A DNA stretch of 47,402 bases from Lachnospiraceae bacterium (GTDB lineage: Bacteria; Bacillota; Clostridia; Lachnospirales; Lachnospiraceae). The stretch lies in NCBI GenBank assembly GCA_021203145.1, contig JAJQBS010000046.1, positions 1-47,402 on the forward strand, read 5' to 3'. Made by a program: the position numbers and the translations under genes. Below the pieces are notes generated by a model. The model searched no databases, had not been told where the DNA came from, and was given only the letters and a program-made list of their open reading frames with translations. This document shows, piece by piece, positions 17,329 to 28,656 of the stretch (position 1 is its first letter; every line of letters starts with the position of its first letter).

Positions 17329-17589
17329 TCAGAGCTCTATGTCCACGTCCTCCAAAAGCTCTGCAAAGATCTTCGCTACCGCCTCCAACTCGTCGTCATC
17401 TTCCACGAACACGTACCGTGCCTCCGGCTCCCCGTCCTGCGAGGTGTCCTTCATGATGTAGGCTTCCGCCTGGTCATCCTCTGATTCTGTCACAAGCAGA
17501 TAGGAGGTGCCGTTGACTCTTGTTTCTTCCAACACAAAAAAACCAACCGGTCCATCCTCTCCGACCGGGCGAAATTCTGTCTTTTCCAT
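17329..17589 (-). CDS. DUF1292 protein (YrzB-like)
   Basis: An 86-residue acidic protein matching the DUF1292 family: short beta-strands (EDGPVGFFVLEETRVNG, YLLVTESEDD) and an acidic tail. Function is unknown. The gene order ireB-ruvX-DUF1292 is conserved across Firmicutes and is seen here with 15 bp between this gene and ruvX. GGGG lies seven bases before the ATG. Confidence 0.85.
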   Translation of the reverse strand: MEKTEFRPVGEDGPVGFFVLEETRVNGTSYLLVTESEDDQAEAYIMKDTSQDGEPEARYVFVEDDDELEAVAKIFAELLEDVDIEL

Positions 17590-17604
17590 AGATAGTCCCC
17601 ACGT

Positions 17605-18045
17605 TTACTCATCCCGATGAGCGGCATCCAGATATCCCTGAAGGATATAGACTGCCGCTATCATATCCACATACTCTTTGCGATGCTCCCGACGCACGCC
17701 GCTTTCGATCAGTGTGCGGTTCGCCGCGACTGTCGTCAGCCGCTCATCCCACATCGTCACGGGCAAATTGGTACGCCGCTGAAGCAGATCACGAAACTCC
17801 AGCGTTTTTTCCCCCCGCTCACCGACCGTATTGTTCATATTCTTCGGAAAGCCCAGCACAATCTCCGTCACATGGTACTGTACCGTAAGCTCCTCGATCC
17901 GCGCCAAAGTGCGCCGAAGCTTGTTCTCCTGCGTCCTTCGGATGATCTCGACGCCCTGTGCCGTCAGACCCAGAGGGTCGCTGACGGCCACTCCCACCGT
18001 TTTTGACCCATAGTCCAGACCCATAACACGAGAACCCTCATTCAT
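17605..18045 (-). CDS. ruvX: Holliday-junction resolvase-like / pre-16S rRNA nuclease RuvX (YqgF)
   Basis: A 146-residue RNase H-fold protein. [16 protein letters not shown] at the N-terminus carries the first catalytic Asp, VLGFPKN the middle motif and WDERLTT the second acidic site. The family processes the 5' end of 16S rRNA and has also been described as a resolvase. The ATG at 18045 is chosen because GGGAG is correctly spaced; it overlaps the end of ireB by 8 bp, so the two are translationally coupled. Confidence 0.92.
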   Translation of the reverse strand: MNEGSRVMGLDYGSKTVGVAVSDPLGLTAQGVEIIRRTQENKLRRTLARIEELTVQYHVTEIVLGFPKNMNNTVGERGEKTLEFRDLLQRRTNLPVTMWDERLTTVAANRTLIESGVRREHRKEYVDMIAAVYILQGYLDAAHRDE

Positions 18046-18313
18046 CTCTCTGCTCCCACGCACGGTTCTTTATATACTCTCGTAAAAGCTCCTCTACGAG
18101 TTCGTCCCGCTCCACCTTCATAATCATGCTGCGTGCATTTTTATGGTTGGTAATATAAGTCGGGTCTCCGGACATAATATATCCCACGATCTGGTTGACC
18201 GGATTGTAGCCCTTCTCTTCCATCGCGTTGTAAACCACGTCCAGCACCGTTTTCACACGGAGCTGGGGATCCGTATTGTATGGGAAGTACTGGGTATTGT
18301 TAATATCTGCCAT
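18038..18313 (-). CDS. IreB family regulatory phosphoprotein (DUF965)
   Basis: A 91-residue protein starting [13 protein letters not shown] at ATG 18313, which has AAGGA ten bases upstream. The family member IreB of Enterococcus is phosphorylated by the serine/threonine kinase IreK and restrains cephalosporin resistance; the Bacillus orthologue is YrzL. Conserved [22 protein letters not shown] is present. It is the first gene of the ireB-ruvX-DUF1292 operon, transcribed from the promoter at 18355-18383. Confidence 0.9.
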   Translation of the reverse strand: MADINNTQYFPYNTDPQLRVKTVLDVVYNAMEEKGYNPVNQIVGYIMSGDPTYITNHKNARSMIMKVERDELVEELLREYIKNRAWEQRDE

Positions 18314-18354
18314 TTTCTTCACGTCCTTTGCCTGCACAGATCAAAGCTGGTACT

Positions 18355-18383
18355 ATTCTAATATATCTTGCCAATTATTTCAA
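18355..18383 (-). promoter_or_regulatory. Promoter of ireB-ruvX-DUF1292 operon
   Basis: On the minus strand TTGAAA (plus-strand 18378-18383), 17 bp, TAGAAT (18355-18360). The -35 overlaps the last codons of mtaB, so the operon is separately transcribed although the genes point the same way. Confidence 0.65.
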
Positions 18384-19693
18384 TCCTTTTCCAGTAAAAA
18401 AACATGCGGAGCGACCGATTGACCTAATCTTCCGCGCAAAATCTGGTTCTGGCAGACTTTTTGGGCTGAAATGGCGACCCTGATATACTCTTTTGTGTAT
18501 CCGACAAAATAGTCCGCCCCATGAATCTCGTTTTTCTCCTCAAACAGCGCCTCCACCTGCCTTCCGGCACATTCCTGCTCATAAAGGCTCCGGTTCTGGC
18601 CGCCGAGCTCCATCAGGACATTGCTGCGGATGCCCTTTTGCTGTTCGGAAATCTGTCCCGGCATTGCGGCCGCGCGTGTCCCCTGCCTGGCGGAATATTT
18701 GAAAATATGAGTCTCGTACAGGCGGATCTGCCGCAGGAAGGAGACAGTCTCCTCAAATTCCTCCAGTGTCTCCTGGGGGAATCCGACAATCACGTCTGTC
18801 GTGATAGCAGGCCGGTCGTAGACGTTTCGCAAAATTGTGCATTTTCGGGCGTATTCTTCAGCCGTATAGTGGCGGTTCATCCTTTTCAGCACAGTATCAC
18901 AGCCGCTCTGCAGTGACAGATGAAAATGAGGGCAGACCTTCGGCAGCGCATAAAGGGCGTCAACGAATTCCTCTGTAATGATGCCCGGCTCAAGGGAGCC
19001 CAGGCGGATGCGTTCAATCGCCGGGATTTCGTGTATCGCCTGTATCAGAGACAGAAGCGATGTCCCCAGATCGCTTCCGTAGGAGCTCAGATGGATGCCG
19101 GTCAGCACGACCTCACGGCAGCCATTTTCGGCAAGTGTTCTCGCCTCCTGCAGGACATCCTCCTCGCGGCGGCTCCTGACCCTTCCTCGCGCGTAGGGAA
19201 TCACGCAATAGGAACAAAACTGGTTGCATCCGTCCTGCACCTTCAGATAGGCACGCGTGTGTTCCTCCGTATGCGTGATGGAGAGAGCTTCATACTCGTG
19301 CGTATGGGCAATGGCAGTTCTCAATGCAGGATCACCTCCGTTACGCGCTTCTTCAAACTGATGAATCGCCTCAACGAGATTCTTCTTGCAGTTATTGCCA
19401 AGCACCAGATCCGCCGCTCCGTCCTCTTCCACCGGATTAACAGCCGTCTCCACGTAGCACCCCACCGCAACCACGATCGCGTCCGGATTCATTTTCCGCG
19501 CCCGATGGAGCATCTGCCGCGATTTCCGGTCAGCGATGTTTGTTACTGTGCAGGTGTTGATCACATATACGTCCGCTCCCGGCTCAAACGGCACGATTTC
19601 ATATCCGGCCTTTTCGAGAAGCTCTCTCATCGCCTCCGTCTCATATGCATTCACTTTGCATCCTAAATTGTGAAGTGCCGCCCTTTTACCCAT
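18380..19693 (-). CDS. mtaB: tRNA t6A37 methylthiotransferase MtaB
   Basis: A 437-residue radical-SAM methylthiotransferase that converts t6A37 to ms2t6A37 in tRNA. The first Fe-S cluster ligands are Cys12, Cys48 and Cys79, and the radical-SAM cluster is CNQFCSYC at 156-163. A C-terminal TRAM-like segment is present. The size and the LGCKVNAYE start are those of the MtaB rather than the MiaB subgroup. The ATG at 19693 has GGAG seven bases upstream. The AGGAATATTCCT palindrome at 19713-19724 sits just upstream, between mtaB and the divergent HPr gene. Confidence 0.93.
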   Translation of the reverse strand: MGKRAALHNLGCKVNAYETEAMRELLEKAGYEIVPFEPGADVYVINTCTVTNIADRKSRQMLHRARKMNPDAIVVAVGCYVETAVNPVEEDGAADLVLGNNCKKNLVEAIHQFEEARNGGDPALRTAIAHTHEYEALSITHTEEHTRAYLKVQDGCNQFCSYCVIPYARGRVRSRREEDVLQEARTLAENGCREVVLTGIHLSSYGSDLGTSLLSLIQAIHEIPAIERIRLGSLEPGIITEEFVDALYALPKVCPHFHLSLQSGCDTVLKRMNRHYTAEEYARKCTILRNVYDRPAITTDVIVGFPQETLEEFEETVSFLRQIRLYETHIFKYSARQGTRAAAMPGQISEQQKGIRSNVLMELGGQNRSLYEQECAGRQVEALFEEKNEIHGADYFVGYTKEYIRVAISAQKVCQNQILRGRLGQSVAPHVFLLEKD

Positions 19694-19744
19694 TCAATTT
19701 CTCCATTTTACAAGGAATATTCCTGAACTTTGCCTGATTTATCC

Positions 19745-19773
19745 TTGACTTTTATCCCGCCAGACAGTAAGAT
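19745..19773 (+). promoter_or_regulatory. Promoter of HPr-like gene
   Basis: TTGACT at 19745-19750, 17-bp spacer, TAAGAT at 19768-19773. The GGAGGAG ribosome site and ATG follow about 45 bp later. Confidence 0.8.
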
Positions 19774-19822
19774 AAGAGACGGAAACACCAAAATCATACA
19801 GGAAAGTGGAGGAGTGATATTT

Positions 19823-20059
19823 ATGAAAACAGTACGGATTTCCCTTAATTCGATTGATAAAGTAAAGTCTTTTGTAAACGACATTACGAAATTCGACAAC
19901 GACTTTGATCTCGTATCCAGGCGCTATGTGATTGACGCAAAGTCCATCATGGGCATCTTCAGCCTTGATCTTTCAAAACCAATCGAGCTGAATATCCACG
20001 CGGAGGATGATATCGACGAGATCCTTTCCGTGCTTGCGCCTTACATCATTGATGACTGA
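19823..20059 (+). CDS. HPr-like protein lacking the phospho-histidine
   Basis: A 78-residue protein with the HPr fold pattern: the segment KSIMGIFSLDLSKPIEL corresponds to the regulatory Ser46 region of HPr. The active-site stretch that normally reads GIHARPA with His15 is replaced by SLNSIDKVKSF, so it cannot carry phosphate in the usual PTS way. Such proteins are common in Clostridia and may be regulatory, though no function is established here. GGAGGAG precedes the ATG, and the gene has its own promoter and a strong terminator, so it is monocistronic and one of very few plus-strand genes in the window. Confidence 0.85.
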   Translation: MKTVRISLNSIDKVKSFVNDITKFDNDFDLVSRRYVIDAKSIMGIFSLDLSKPIELNIHAEDDIDEILSVLAPYIIDD

Positions 20060-20089
20060 TCGGTCAGAGATCCCGCTGCGCAGACCCCG

Positions 20090-20116
20090 CCGCCGCACAA
20101 ATGTGCGGCGGTTTTT
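20090..20116 (+). terminator. Intrinsic terminator after HPr-like gene
   Basis: Perfect 9-bp stem CCGCCGCAC / GTGCGGCGG with an AAAT loop followed by TTTTT, 30 bp past the stop codon. Confidence 0.95.
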
Positions 20117-20181
20117 CTGATTTGTCCGGCGCACGGACTGTTCAACACCGGGCACTGTCCTGCCCTCCGGAATCATTCCAT

Positions 20182-21432
20182 TTATTTCACAAATATCGTC
20201 TCGGTCGTATTGACCGCCGTCTCCACCATCTCATCAATTTTTTCCTGCAGCTTCAGCTCGGATCGCTGGATCACCCTCAGGTTCGGTTTCGTTACCGGGT
20301 GCTTTGCCACAAAAATTGTACAGCAGTCCTCAAATGGCAATATCGATGTTTCGAAGGTGTCGATTCGTTTCGCCACCTCGACAATCTCCTGCTTGTCAAA
20401 TCCGATCAGCGGACGGAACACCGGCAGGGAACACACCTCGTTTGTGACCGCAAGGCTCTGCATGGTCTGGCTTGCCACCTGGCCGATGCTCTCGCCGGTG
20501 ACCAGCGCTATTGAGCCGTCCATTGCAGCAAATCGCTCCGCGATCCGCATCATGTAGCGGCGCATGATGATCGTCAGCTCGTCATGCGGACACTTTTCGT
20601 AGATATACAGCTGAATATCGGTAAAATTCACGACATGCAGACGAATCGGGCCGGTATATTTCGCCACGATCTTCGCCAGGTCGACGACCTTTTCCTTCGC
20701 GCGGTCGCTCGTATAGGGCGGCGCATGGAAATAAACCGCGTCGATCACTACGCCGCGCTTGCCGATCATATAGCCCGCCACCGGGCTGTCGATTCCTCCG
20801 GACAAAAGCAGCATCGCCCGGCCGCTCGTGCCGACCGGCATCCCGCCGGGGCCCGGAATCACCTTCGAGTAAATATAAATCATATCCCGGATCTCGACAT
20901 GCACCAGCAGATCCGGAGCGTGGACATCCACACGCAGCTGTGGGAACGCATCCAGAATCCGGCCTCCCAGCTCGCTGTTGACTTCCATGGAAGGGATCGG
21001 ATAGCTTTTCTTCGCGCGGCGCGTCATTACCTTAAAGGTAACACGGGAGGAATCATTTTCAATACGGTCCAGATCCAGGTCCGGTTTCCTATCACCGGCG
21101 TGCCCAGCCGGCGCCGAAGGCAGTTTCAGCGTTTCTTCCAGGAAGCGTATCACATCATTTCCCAGCTCGTCAAGCCCCCTATCCTCGATTTTCATGACCG
21201 GGCAGATCCCGACAATGCCGAACACGCACTGCAGAGCCTCGACTGTCTCGTCATAGTCAAAGTCTCCCTCACAGTCTACATAAATCCTGCCCTGTTCGCG
21301 CATCACGGAAAAATCCCCGTCCACCTTTGACAGGGCATGGCGGATCTGATTCACAAGTGCCTCCTCAAAAAGATGGCGGTTCTTACCCTTGATCGCGATC
21401 TCGCCGTATTTAATCAAAAATGTGCTGAACAT
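20182..21432 (-). CDS. thiI: tRNA 4-thiouridine synthase ThiI
   Basis: A 416-residue enzyme that thiolates U8 of tRNA. It has the N-terminal ferredoxin-like and THUMP regions, then the PP-loop ATPase motif SGGIDS at 211-216. It ends without the rhodanese domain found in enteric ThiI, as is usual in Gram-positives, where sulfur comes from a dedicated cysteine desulfurase. Such a desulfurase gene lies just upstream on the same strand. The ATG at 21432 follows a GGAAAGGA-type site. Confidence 0.95.
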   Translation of the reverse strand: MFSTFLIKYGEIAIKGKNRHLFEEALVNQIRHALSKVDGDFSVMREQGRIYVDCEGDFDYDETVEALQCVFGIVGICPVMKIEDRGLDELGNDVIRFLEETLKLPSAPAGHAGDRKPDLDLDRIENDSSRVTFKVMTRRAKKSYPIPSMEVNSELGGRILDAFPQLRVDVHAPDLLVHVEIRDMIYIYSKVIPGPGGMPVGTSGRAMLLLSGGIDSPVAGYMIGKRGVVIDAVYFHAPPYTSDRAKEKVVDLAKIVAKYTGPIRLHVVNFTDIQLYIYEKCPHDELTIIMRRYMMRIAERFAAMDGSIALVTGESIGQVASQTMQSLAVTNEVCSLPVFRPLIGFDKQEIVEVAKRIDTFETSILPFEDCCTIFVAKHPVTKPNLRVIQRSELKLQEKIDEMVETAVNTTETIFVK

Positions 21433-21519
21433 AATCTTCCTTTCCTCTTTCCATACAAGGTGTCAGGGCATGCAATGGGTCAGGCGTCCCACAGCCTGCA
21501 CGATCCGAGCTCCAGTTTT

Positions 21520-21628
21520 TCAATGCCTTGTAAACCTGCGCAGCAGTTTCCTCAGTGTCCTGTAAACCTGCACAGTGCCGGCAGCAGTTCTCTCAATGTC
21601 TTGTAAACCTGCGCAGCGCCGGCAGCAG
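21520..21628. repeat. 41-bp tandem repeat copying the 3' end of the cysteine desulfurase gene
   Basis: Two full 41-bp units (21547-21587 and 21588-21628) and a partial third (21520-21546). The unit nearest the gene contains its last coding bases and stop codon; the others are downstream copies with a few substitutions. The unit length is not a multiple of three. Confidence 0.9.
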
Positions 21629-22783
21629 CTCTCTCAGGACTTCCAGACAGTAAGTAACCTCTTCCTCCGTCGTAAACCGGCTGAAGCTGAACCGCAGCGT
21701 AGATTCCAGCTGTTCCGCCGGCAGATGCATCTCCTTTAGCACCGTACTGGCTGTCTGCTTTTTGTTCGAAGAGCAGGCAGATCCCGCCGAGACATAAATG
21801 CCGCGATCCTCCAGCGCATGCAGCAGCACTTCGCTGCGCACTCCCGTAAAAGCCGCACTCACAATATGTGCCGCTCCCCGCTCTCCCGGTTCGGAATGTA
21901 CAACCACTCCCGGAAGCTGCGACAGTGACTCCGTCATGTGCTCCTTTAACAAGAGCATCCGCGCATGATCCTCCTCCATCGTGACAAACGCGTCGACGGC
22001 GGCCTGCGCCAACCCGGCTGCCCCCGGGACATTGTCCGTGCCGGAACGCATGCCCTTCTGCTGCCCTCCTCCGAGAATCAGCGGATGGAGCCTCACCTTA
22101 TCTTTGACGTACAGAAAGCCGCTGCCCTTCGGACCGTGGAGCTTATGCCCGCTCACAGAGAGCATGTCAATCCCCAGCCGTTTCGGATAAATCCGGTATT
22201 TCCCATATGCCTGCACCGCGTCCACATGGAACAGTGCGGATGGATTCTTCCTTTTGATCAGCGCCCCGGCCTCCTCAATCGGCTCAATCGCGCCGACCTC
22301 GTTGTTGACAGCCATGATGGAAACCAGAATGGTCTCATCACAGATGGCCGCCTCCAGATCGGAAAGGCTGATTCTGCCTTTGGAATCTACCGGCAGATAG
22401 GTGACGCGAAATCCCTGCTCCTCCAGAGCGTGCATCGGCATCAGCACTGCGGCATGCTCCACCGCAGTAGTGATCAGATGCTTTCCGCCTCTTTTGTTAG
22501 CCGCTGCAGCACCCAGGATCGCCCAGTTGTCCGACTCCGTTCCGCCGGAGGTGAAATAGATTTCTTTTTCACTTACCTTCAGAGTCCTGGCGATTTTTTC
22601 TCTCGCATCCTTCAGATAGTGCTCCGCTTCCACGCCTTTTCTATGTCTGGAAGAAGGATTGCCATAATCCTCCGTCATCGTCTGCACCACCATATCACAC
22701 ACAGACTCCGTCACGCGCGTCGTGGCAGAATTATCCAGATATACCTCCCCATCCAGGCCTCTGACCCGGCAATCGCCCGTCAT
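21593..22783 (-). CDS. Cysteine desulfurase (NifS/IscS-like, partner of ThiI)
   Basis: A 396-residue PLP enzyme that draws sulfur from cysteine. The PLP lysine is Lys214 in SGHKLHGPKG, and the persulfide cysteine is Cys337 in SAGSACSSNK. YLDNSATT at 15-22 is the standard N-terminal signature. Its position directly upstream of thiI matches the Bacillus nifZ-thiI pair, so it probably feeds tRNA thiolation. The start ATG overlaps the TGA of the upstream small gene (ATGA), indicating coupling. Its 3' end is duplicated downstream. Confidence 0.93.
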   Translation of the reverse strand: MTGDCRVRGLDGEVYLDNSATTRVTESVCDMVVQTMTEDYGNPSSRHRKGVEAEHYLKDAREKIARTLKVSEKEIYFTSGGTESDNWAILGAAAANKRGGKHLITTAVEHAAVLMPMHALEEQGFRVTYLPVDSKGRISLSDLEAAICDETILVSIMAVNNEVGAIEPIEEAGALIKRKNPSALFHVDAVQAYGKYRIYPKRLGIDMLSVSGHKLHGPKGSGFLYVKDKVRLHPLILGGGQQKGMRSGTDNVPGAAGLAQAAVDAFVTMEEDHARMLLLKEHMTESLSQLPGVVVHSEPGERGAAHIVSAAFTGVRSEVLLHALEDRGIYVSAGSACSSNKKQTASTVLKEMHLPAEQLESTLRFSFSRFTTEEEVTYCLEVLRELLPALRRFTRH

Positions 22784-23082
22784 GGCTCATAGTCCAGGCA
22801 TGCCCGGTCGCAGACATAGGGACGCACATAGGTATCCGCGACTGCCACATGAGCCGGGTGGCTGCCGTACACGGCTACATCCTCCGCCTTCTCCATCGTC
22901 GTAACCAGCGCGATCTCATGAGTGCTGGACGAAATCGGCTCCGCCACAAAATCTACCGACAAAAGCCCCGGCACCTGGCCGACAAGTGTTCCCAGATGCT
23001 CCGCCATGGATGCCTTCAACTCCTGCTTTTTCTCTTCCGGGATATCCTTCTTGAAATTCCACATTACAATATGATAGACCAT
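22780..23082 (-). CDS. Dabb (stress-response A/B barrel) family protein
   Basis: A 100-residue protein starting MVYHIVMWNFK at ATG 23082 with GGAGG eight bases upstream. The pattern (strand-helix-strand, then HEIALVTTMEKAEDVAVYGSHPAHVAV) is that of the dimeric Dabb family. Biochemical roles of such proteins vary; none can be assigned here. It is the first gene of the run with the cysteine desulfurase and thiI. Confidence 0.88.
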   Translation of the reverse strand: MVYHIVMWNFKKDIPEEKKQELKASMAEHLGTLVGQVPGLLSVDFVAEPISSSTHEIALVTTMEKAEDVAVYGSHPAHVAVADTYVRPYVCDRACLDYEP

Positions 23083-23165
23083 TTTTATATCCTCCATTCA
23101 TGTTGTTCTGATTGCAAGCTCTGCATCAAGTACTAAAACGATTTCTGTAAACTGGCGTTTCAACA

Positions 23166-23194
23166 AAAATACCTTATTTCACCAAAATAATCAA
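23166..23194 (-). promoter_or_regulatory. Putative promoter of Dabb-desulfurase-thiI genes
   Basis: On the minus strand TTGATT (plus-strand 23189-23194), 17 bp, TATTTT (23166-23171). Spacing is good, -10 is weak. Confidence 0.4.
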
Positions 23195-23229
23195 GCCATT
23201 TCTGTTTGATTTCGCCGCTTCTTGCTCAG

Positions 23230-23979
23230 TCACTTACTTTTATTTTCCTCCAGCAGGTACATCAAAACCGACAGCACTGCCATCCCGGCTGTCTCTGTGC
23301 GCAAAATCCGCCTGCCCAATGTGATCGGAAGGACTCCGGCCGCCTGTGCAAGCGCTGCCTCTCGCTCATCAAACCCGCCCTCCGGTCCGATCAGGATGGC
23401 AATGGATTCTCCGGGGCAGATCGCGCCGAATGCCTGCCTTGTCGCATCCATTCCTCTGGCAAGCTCATAGGGAATGAATTTCCGGTCAAATGTTTTCGCG
23501 TAGTTTACAGCCTCTTCAAACGACACCACCGGCTTTACCTGCGGGATGACTGCCCGTTTTGCCTGTTTTGCCGCGCTCTCTGCAATCGTGCTCCAGCGCC
23601 CAAGCCTGGCCTGCGCCTTCTTTGCATCCAGCTTTACCACGGTGCGTTTTGTAGCCATCGGGACGATTTCACTCACACCGAGCTCCACCGCTTTCTGGAT
23701 GATCAGATCCATCTTATCTGCTTTCGGCAGCCCCTGAAACAGCACAATTTTTGACGGCAGCTCTGTATCAGCCTCCTGTGACCAGAGAATTTTTGCGGTG
23801 ACCGCATCTTTGTCTACCTGTATCACTTCGCAGCGGTAAGTCACCGCATCCTTATCGCTGACACTGATCTGTTCTCCCGGCCGGAGGCGCAGCACGTTGC
23901 GAATATGATTCACATCACTGCCGGTAATCCGGATTTCTCTTTCCCCGATCTGTTCTGACTCTACAAAAAAATGATGCAT
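23230..23979 (-). CDS. rsmE: 16S rRNA (uracil1498-N3)-methyltransferase RsmE
   Basis: A 249-residue SPOUT methyltransferase with the N-terminal PUA-like part (INHIRNVLRLR-type segment) and the C-terminal knot motifs LIGPEGGFDEREAALA and LGRRILRTETA, which bind AdoMet. It methylates U1498 of 16S rRNA. It follows prmA in the operon, the usual order in Clostridia. Confidence 0.95.
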   Translation of the reverse strand: MHHFFVESEQIGEREIRITGSDVNHIRNVLRLRPGEQISVSDKDAVTYRCEVIQVDKDAVTAKILWSQEADTELPSKIVLFQGLPKADKMDLIIQKAVELGVSEIVPMATKRTVVKLDAKKAQARLGRWSTIAESAAKQAKRAVIPQVKPVVSFEEAVNYAKTFDRKFIPYELARGMDATRQAFGAICPGESIAILIGPEGGFDEREAALAQAAGVLPITLGRRILRTETAGMAVLSVLMYLLEENKSK

Positions 23980-24094
23980 TTTATGCCCTGCCTATTTCGT
24001 AAATCGCTCACACATGCGTACGCGATAAATTCCTTTTACCTTTTACACATTGCATCCGTTCTATTCTGCAAACCCTTTGCCAACAGCAAAAAGA

Positions 24095-25048
24095 TCACGG
24101 TTTCTTTGCTGTCACCGATACCCAGTCGTTCTGACGCGTCACCTCGACCACTTCCAGTCCGGCCGCCTTCACCGCATCTGCAACCACCGTCTCTTTATCA
24201 TCAATAATCCCTGATGTGATGTAAATCCCGCCCTTCTTCAGATGATTTACAATCACCGGGGTGAGCGGCACCAGCACCTCTGCCAGGATATTCGCGGCTA
24301 CGATATCGTATTTCTCATATCCGACCGCATCCTGCACTTTTTTATCATCAATAATATTTCCCAGCAGAACCTGCATCGCACCGTCCGGGAGCTCATTTGC
24401 CGCCAGATTTTCCCGCACCGCTGAGATGGCGCAGGGATCCAGGTCAGTGCCAACCGCATGCCCGGCGCCCAGCTTCAGTGCTGCGATCGAAAGAATCCCA
24501 CTGCCGGTACCGACATCCAACAACTCTGTCTGCCCGGTCACATATTTTTTCAGCTGGCGCAGACAAAGCTGCGTCGTCTCATGCATGCCGGTGCCGAACG
24601 CCGTACCGGGATCAATATGAATGATCAGCTTATCCCGGTCTTCCTCTTTGATCTCCTCCCACGACGGGACGATCAGGATATCGTCCACATAAAATTGATG
24701 AAAATATTCCTTCCAATTGTTGAGCCAGTCCTTATCCTCTGTCTGTGACGCGGCGATGGTTCCCTCTCCGATGTCCAGGAACATCCGCAGATCTTCCAGT
24801 TCCCGTCGCACATCTGCCAGGAGCGTCGCGACATCCGCATCCTCCTCCAGATAAAAGGTCAGGTAAGCGATGCCGTCATCCTCCGGCCCGTCCGGCAGAA
24901 TATCGACAAACATTTGTTTTTTGTCTTCCTCTGAAAGGGGAAGCTTGTCTTCGATCTCCACACCCTCGATGCCAATTTCAGAAAGTGTGGCAATCACGAT
25001 ATCCTCCGCCTCCGGGCGCGTCTTTATCGTAAACTTATTCCAGCGCAT
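24095..25048 (-). CDS. prmA: Ribosomal protein L11 methyltransferase PrmA
   Basis: A 317-residue enzyme that trimethylates lysines of ribosomal protein L11. The N-terminal substrate-recognition domain leads into DPGTAFGTGMHETT and the AdoMet motif DVGTGSGILSIAA (178-190), and the NILAE catalytic-region motif follows. GAGGAAG lies before the ATG at 25048. It lies downstream of dnaJ, the classic Firmicute arrangement, but a 255-bp spacer with a large hairpin separates the two. Confidence 0.95.
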   Translation of the reverse strand: MRWNKFTIKTRPEAEDIVIATLSEIGIEGVEIEDKLPLSEEDKKQMFVDILPDGPEDDGIAYLTFYLEEDADVATLLADVRRELEDLRMFLDIGEGTIAASQTEDKDWLNNWKEYFHQFYVDDILIVPSWEEIKEEDRDKLIIHIDPGTAFGTGMHETTQLCLRQLKKYVTGQTELLDVGTGSGILSIAALKLGAGHAVGTDLDPCAISAVRENLAANELPDGAMQVLLGNIIDDKKVQDAVGYEKYDIVAANILAEVLVPLTPVIVNHLKKGGIYITSGIIDDKETVVADAVKAAGLEVVEVTRQNDWVSVTAKKP

Positions 25049-25125
25049 GTTTTTGCTTCCTCACTGTCTAAGAAATTTTCTGATAAAATTTACTATATTT
25101 TAAAACCAACGTCTTTCAGCATGAA

Positions 25126-25168
25126 CCCGCCTGATTGCTTCCCTCATGATGGAAAGAAATCAGGCGGG
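25126..25168. other. 11-bp inverted repeat in dnaJ-prmA spacer
   Basis: CCCGCCTGATT (25126-25136) and AATCAGGCGGG (25158-25168) are a perfect inverted repeat with a 21-nt loop. There is no U-tract on either strand, so it is not a standard terminator; it may separate dnaJ from prmA as an RNA processing or stability hairpin. Nothing else is evident in 25049-25303. Confidence 0.6.
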
Positions 25169-25303
25169 CCTCGATCTGCATCTTATCTGATTTTCGTTTC
25201 AGCTGCCTTACCTACCGTGCACTCTTACCACACTTATTCACAGGCAGCCCGCAAAGTAAAACGACTTACGTCGATTACTATAATAAGGAACCAGTGTTAT
25301 CTT

Positions 25304-26503
25304 CTATTCCTCGAAGGTCTCCTTCAGCTTCTCCATGAACCCTCTCTTCTTCTTTTCAGAACCCTTCTCTTGTGCTTTTTTAGGCGTTTCGCCCTCTTTG
25401 GAAAGACTTCCGCCACTCGCCGCGTCGAATTCACGCAGCGCCTGCTTTGCCTCTTCGCTTAAGCGAGTCGGCACCTGGACGTTCAGCGTCACATAATGGT
25501 CGCCGCGCCGGTTGTCTCTGCTGCGCAGAGAAGGAACGCCTTTGCCTTTGAAGCGCACTCTGGTGCCGGTCTGTGTACCAGGCTTCACCGTATAGACAAC
25601 GTCGCCGTCCACCGTGCTGATCACGACGTCCCCGCCGAGGGCCGCCTGCGCAAAGGTGATCGGCACCTCCGAATAAATGTCCAGATCCTGGCGTGTAAAG
25701 GTCGCGTGTCTGCCCACGACCACTTCCACGAGAAGGTCGCCGCGCGGCCCGCCATTTGATCCCGACTCTCCTTTTTCGCGGATCCGGATGCTCTGTCCGT
25801 TGTCGATGCCGGCCGGTATCGTCACCTTGATCTTCTTCCTGCTGGAGGTATATCCGCTGCCAAAGCAGTTCGGGCATTTTTCCCGGATAATCTTTCCGGT
25901 TCCCCGGCAGTCCGGGCAGGTCTGTACATTCTGGACCGTGCCGAACAGTGACTGCTGCGAAAAGACCACCTGACCGCGGCCGCCGCATTTCGGGCAGGTC
26001 TCCGGGGAGGTTCCGGGCTTTGCGCCGGTGCCGTGGCAGGTCGTACATTCATCCTTCAGGTTCAGATCAAGCTCCTTTTCACAGCCAAAGATGGCCTCTT
26101 CAAAGGTAATCCGTACGCTCGTACGTACATTTGCACCCTGCGAGGGGCCTGCCTGGCCGCGCCGCCTGCCGCCACCGCCAAAGAGGTCGCCAAACAGATC
26201 GCCAAAAATATCGCCCATATCGCCAAAGTTGAAGCCATCGAAATCAAATCCTCCGGCTCCGCCCGCACCGCCTTCAAAAGCGGCATGGCCAAACTGGTCA
26301 TACTGGCGGCGTTTTTCCGGATCGCTTAAGATGGCGTAAGCCTCTGACGCCTCCTTAAACTTTTTCTCCGCCTCAGCGTCTCCCGGATTCATATCCGGAT
26401 GGTATTTTTTTGCGAGTACACGGTATGCCTTTTTCAACTCTGCGTCGTCCGCGTTTCTGTCAACACCGAGCACCTCGTAGTAATCTCTCTTATTTTCTGC
26501 CAT
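25304..26503 (-). CDS. dnaJ: Chaperone DnaJ
   Basis: A 399-residue type I J-protein, co-chaperone of DnaK. The J domain has the HPD motif ([10 protein letters not shown]), then a Gly/Phe region with [12 protein letters not shown], four zinc-binding CxxCxGxG-type repeats ([32 protein letters not shown]) and the C-terminal substrate domain. The lysine-rich tail extends past the usual end. ATG 26503 has GAGGAG eight bases upstream. Confidence 0.97.
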   Translation of the reverse strand: MAENKRDYYEVLGVDRNADDAELKKAYRVLAKKYHPDMNPGDAEAEKKFKEASEAYAILSDPEKRRQYDQFGHAAFEGGAGGAGGFDFDGFNFGDMGDIFGDLFGDLFGGGGRRRGQAGPSQGANVRTSVRITFEEAIFGCEKELDLNLKDECTTCHGTGAKPGTSPETCPKCGGRGQVVFSQQSLFGTVQNVQTCPDCRGTGKIIREKCPNCFGSGYTSSRKKIKVTIPAGIDNGQSIRIREKGESGSNGGPRGDLLVEVVVGRHATFTRQDLDIYSEVPITFAQAALGGDVVISTVDGDVVYTVKPGTQTGTRVRFKGKGVPSLRSRDNRRGDHYVTLNVQVPTRLSEEAKQALREFDAASGGSLSKEGETPKKAQEKGSEKKKRGFMEKLKETFEE

Positions 26504-26624
26504 AATCAAAACTCCTCAGTAACCGTTCGATTTCTTCCCAGTTACACTCCTTACCCCAGAATGCCCCTGAAGAGAATGCTTCCCTCCAGGGGTATCCAAT
26601 GGTACCTGTTTTTGGTCGATGATC

Positions 26625-26642
26625 CGGTCAGGTTCCTGACCG
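26625..26642. other. Hairpin in dnaK-dnaJ spacer
   Basis: CGGTCAGG and CCTGACCG form an 8-bp inverted repeat without a U-tract in the 180-bp spacer between dnaK and dnaJ. Possibly an RNA processing or stability element that sets dnaK and dnaJ levels apart. Confidence 0.45.
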
Positions 26643-26683
26643 TTCCTTTCCGCTAATCATTCCGGTCGGCCGTTTCTGGCAGA

Positions 26684-28633
<1,950 letters not shown>

Positions 28634-28656
28634 TTATGACTGGAAACAACGGGATA

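Noticed and set aside
19713..19724. AGGAATATTCCT palindrome as an operator
   Set aside because: A single 12-bp palindrome with no second site and no known regulator; kept only as a note.
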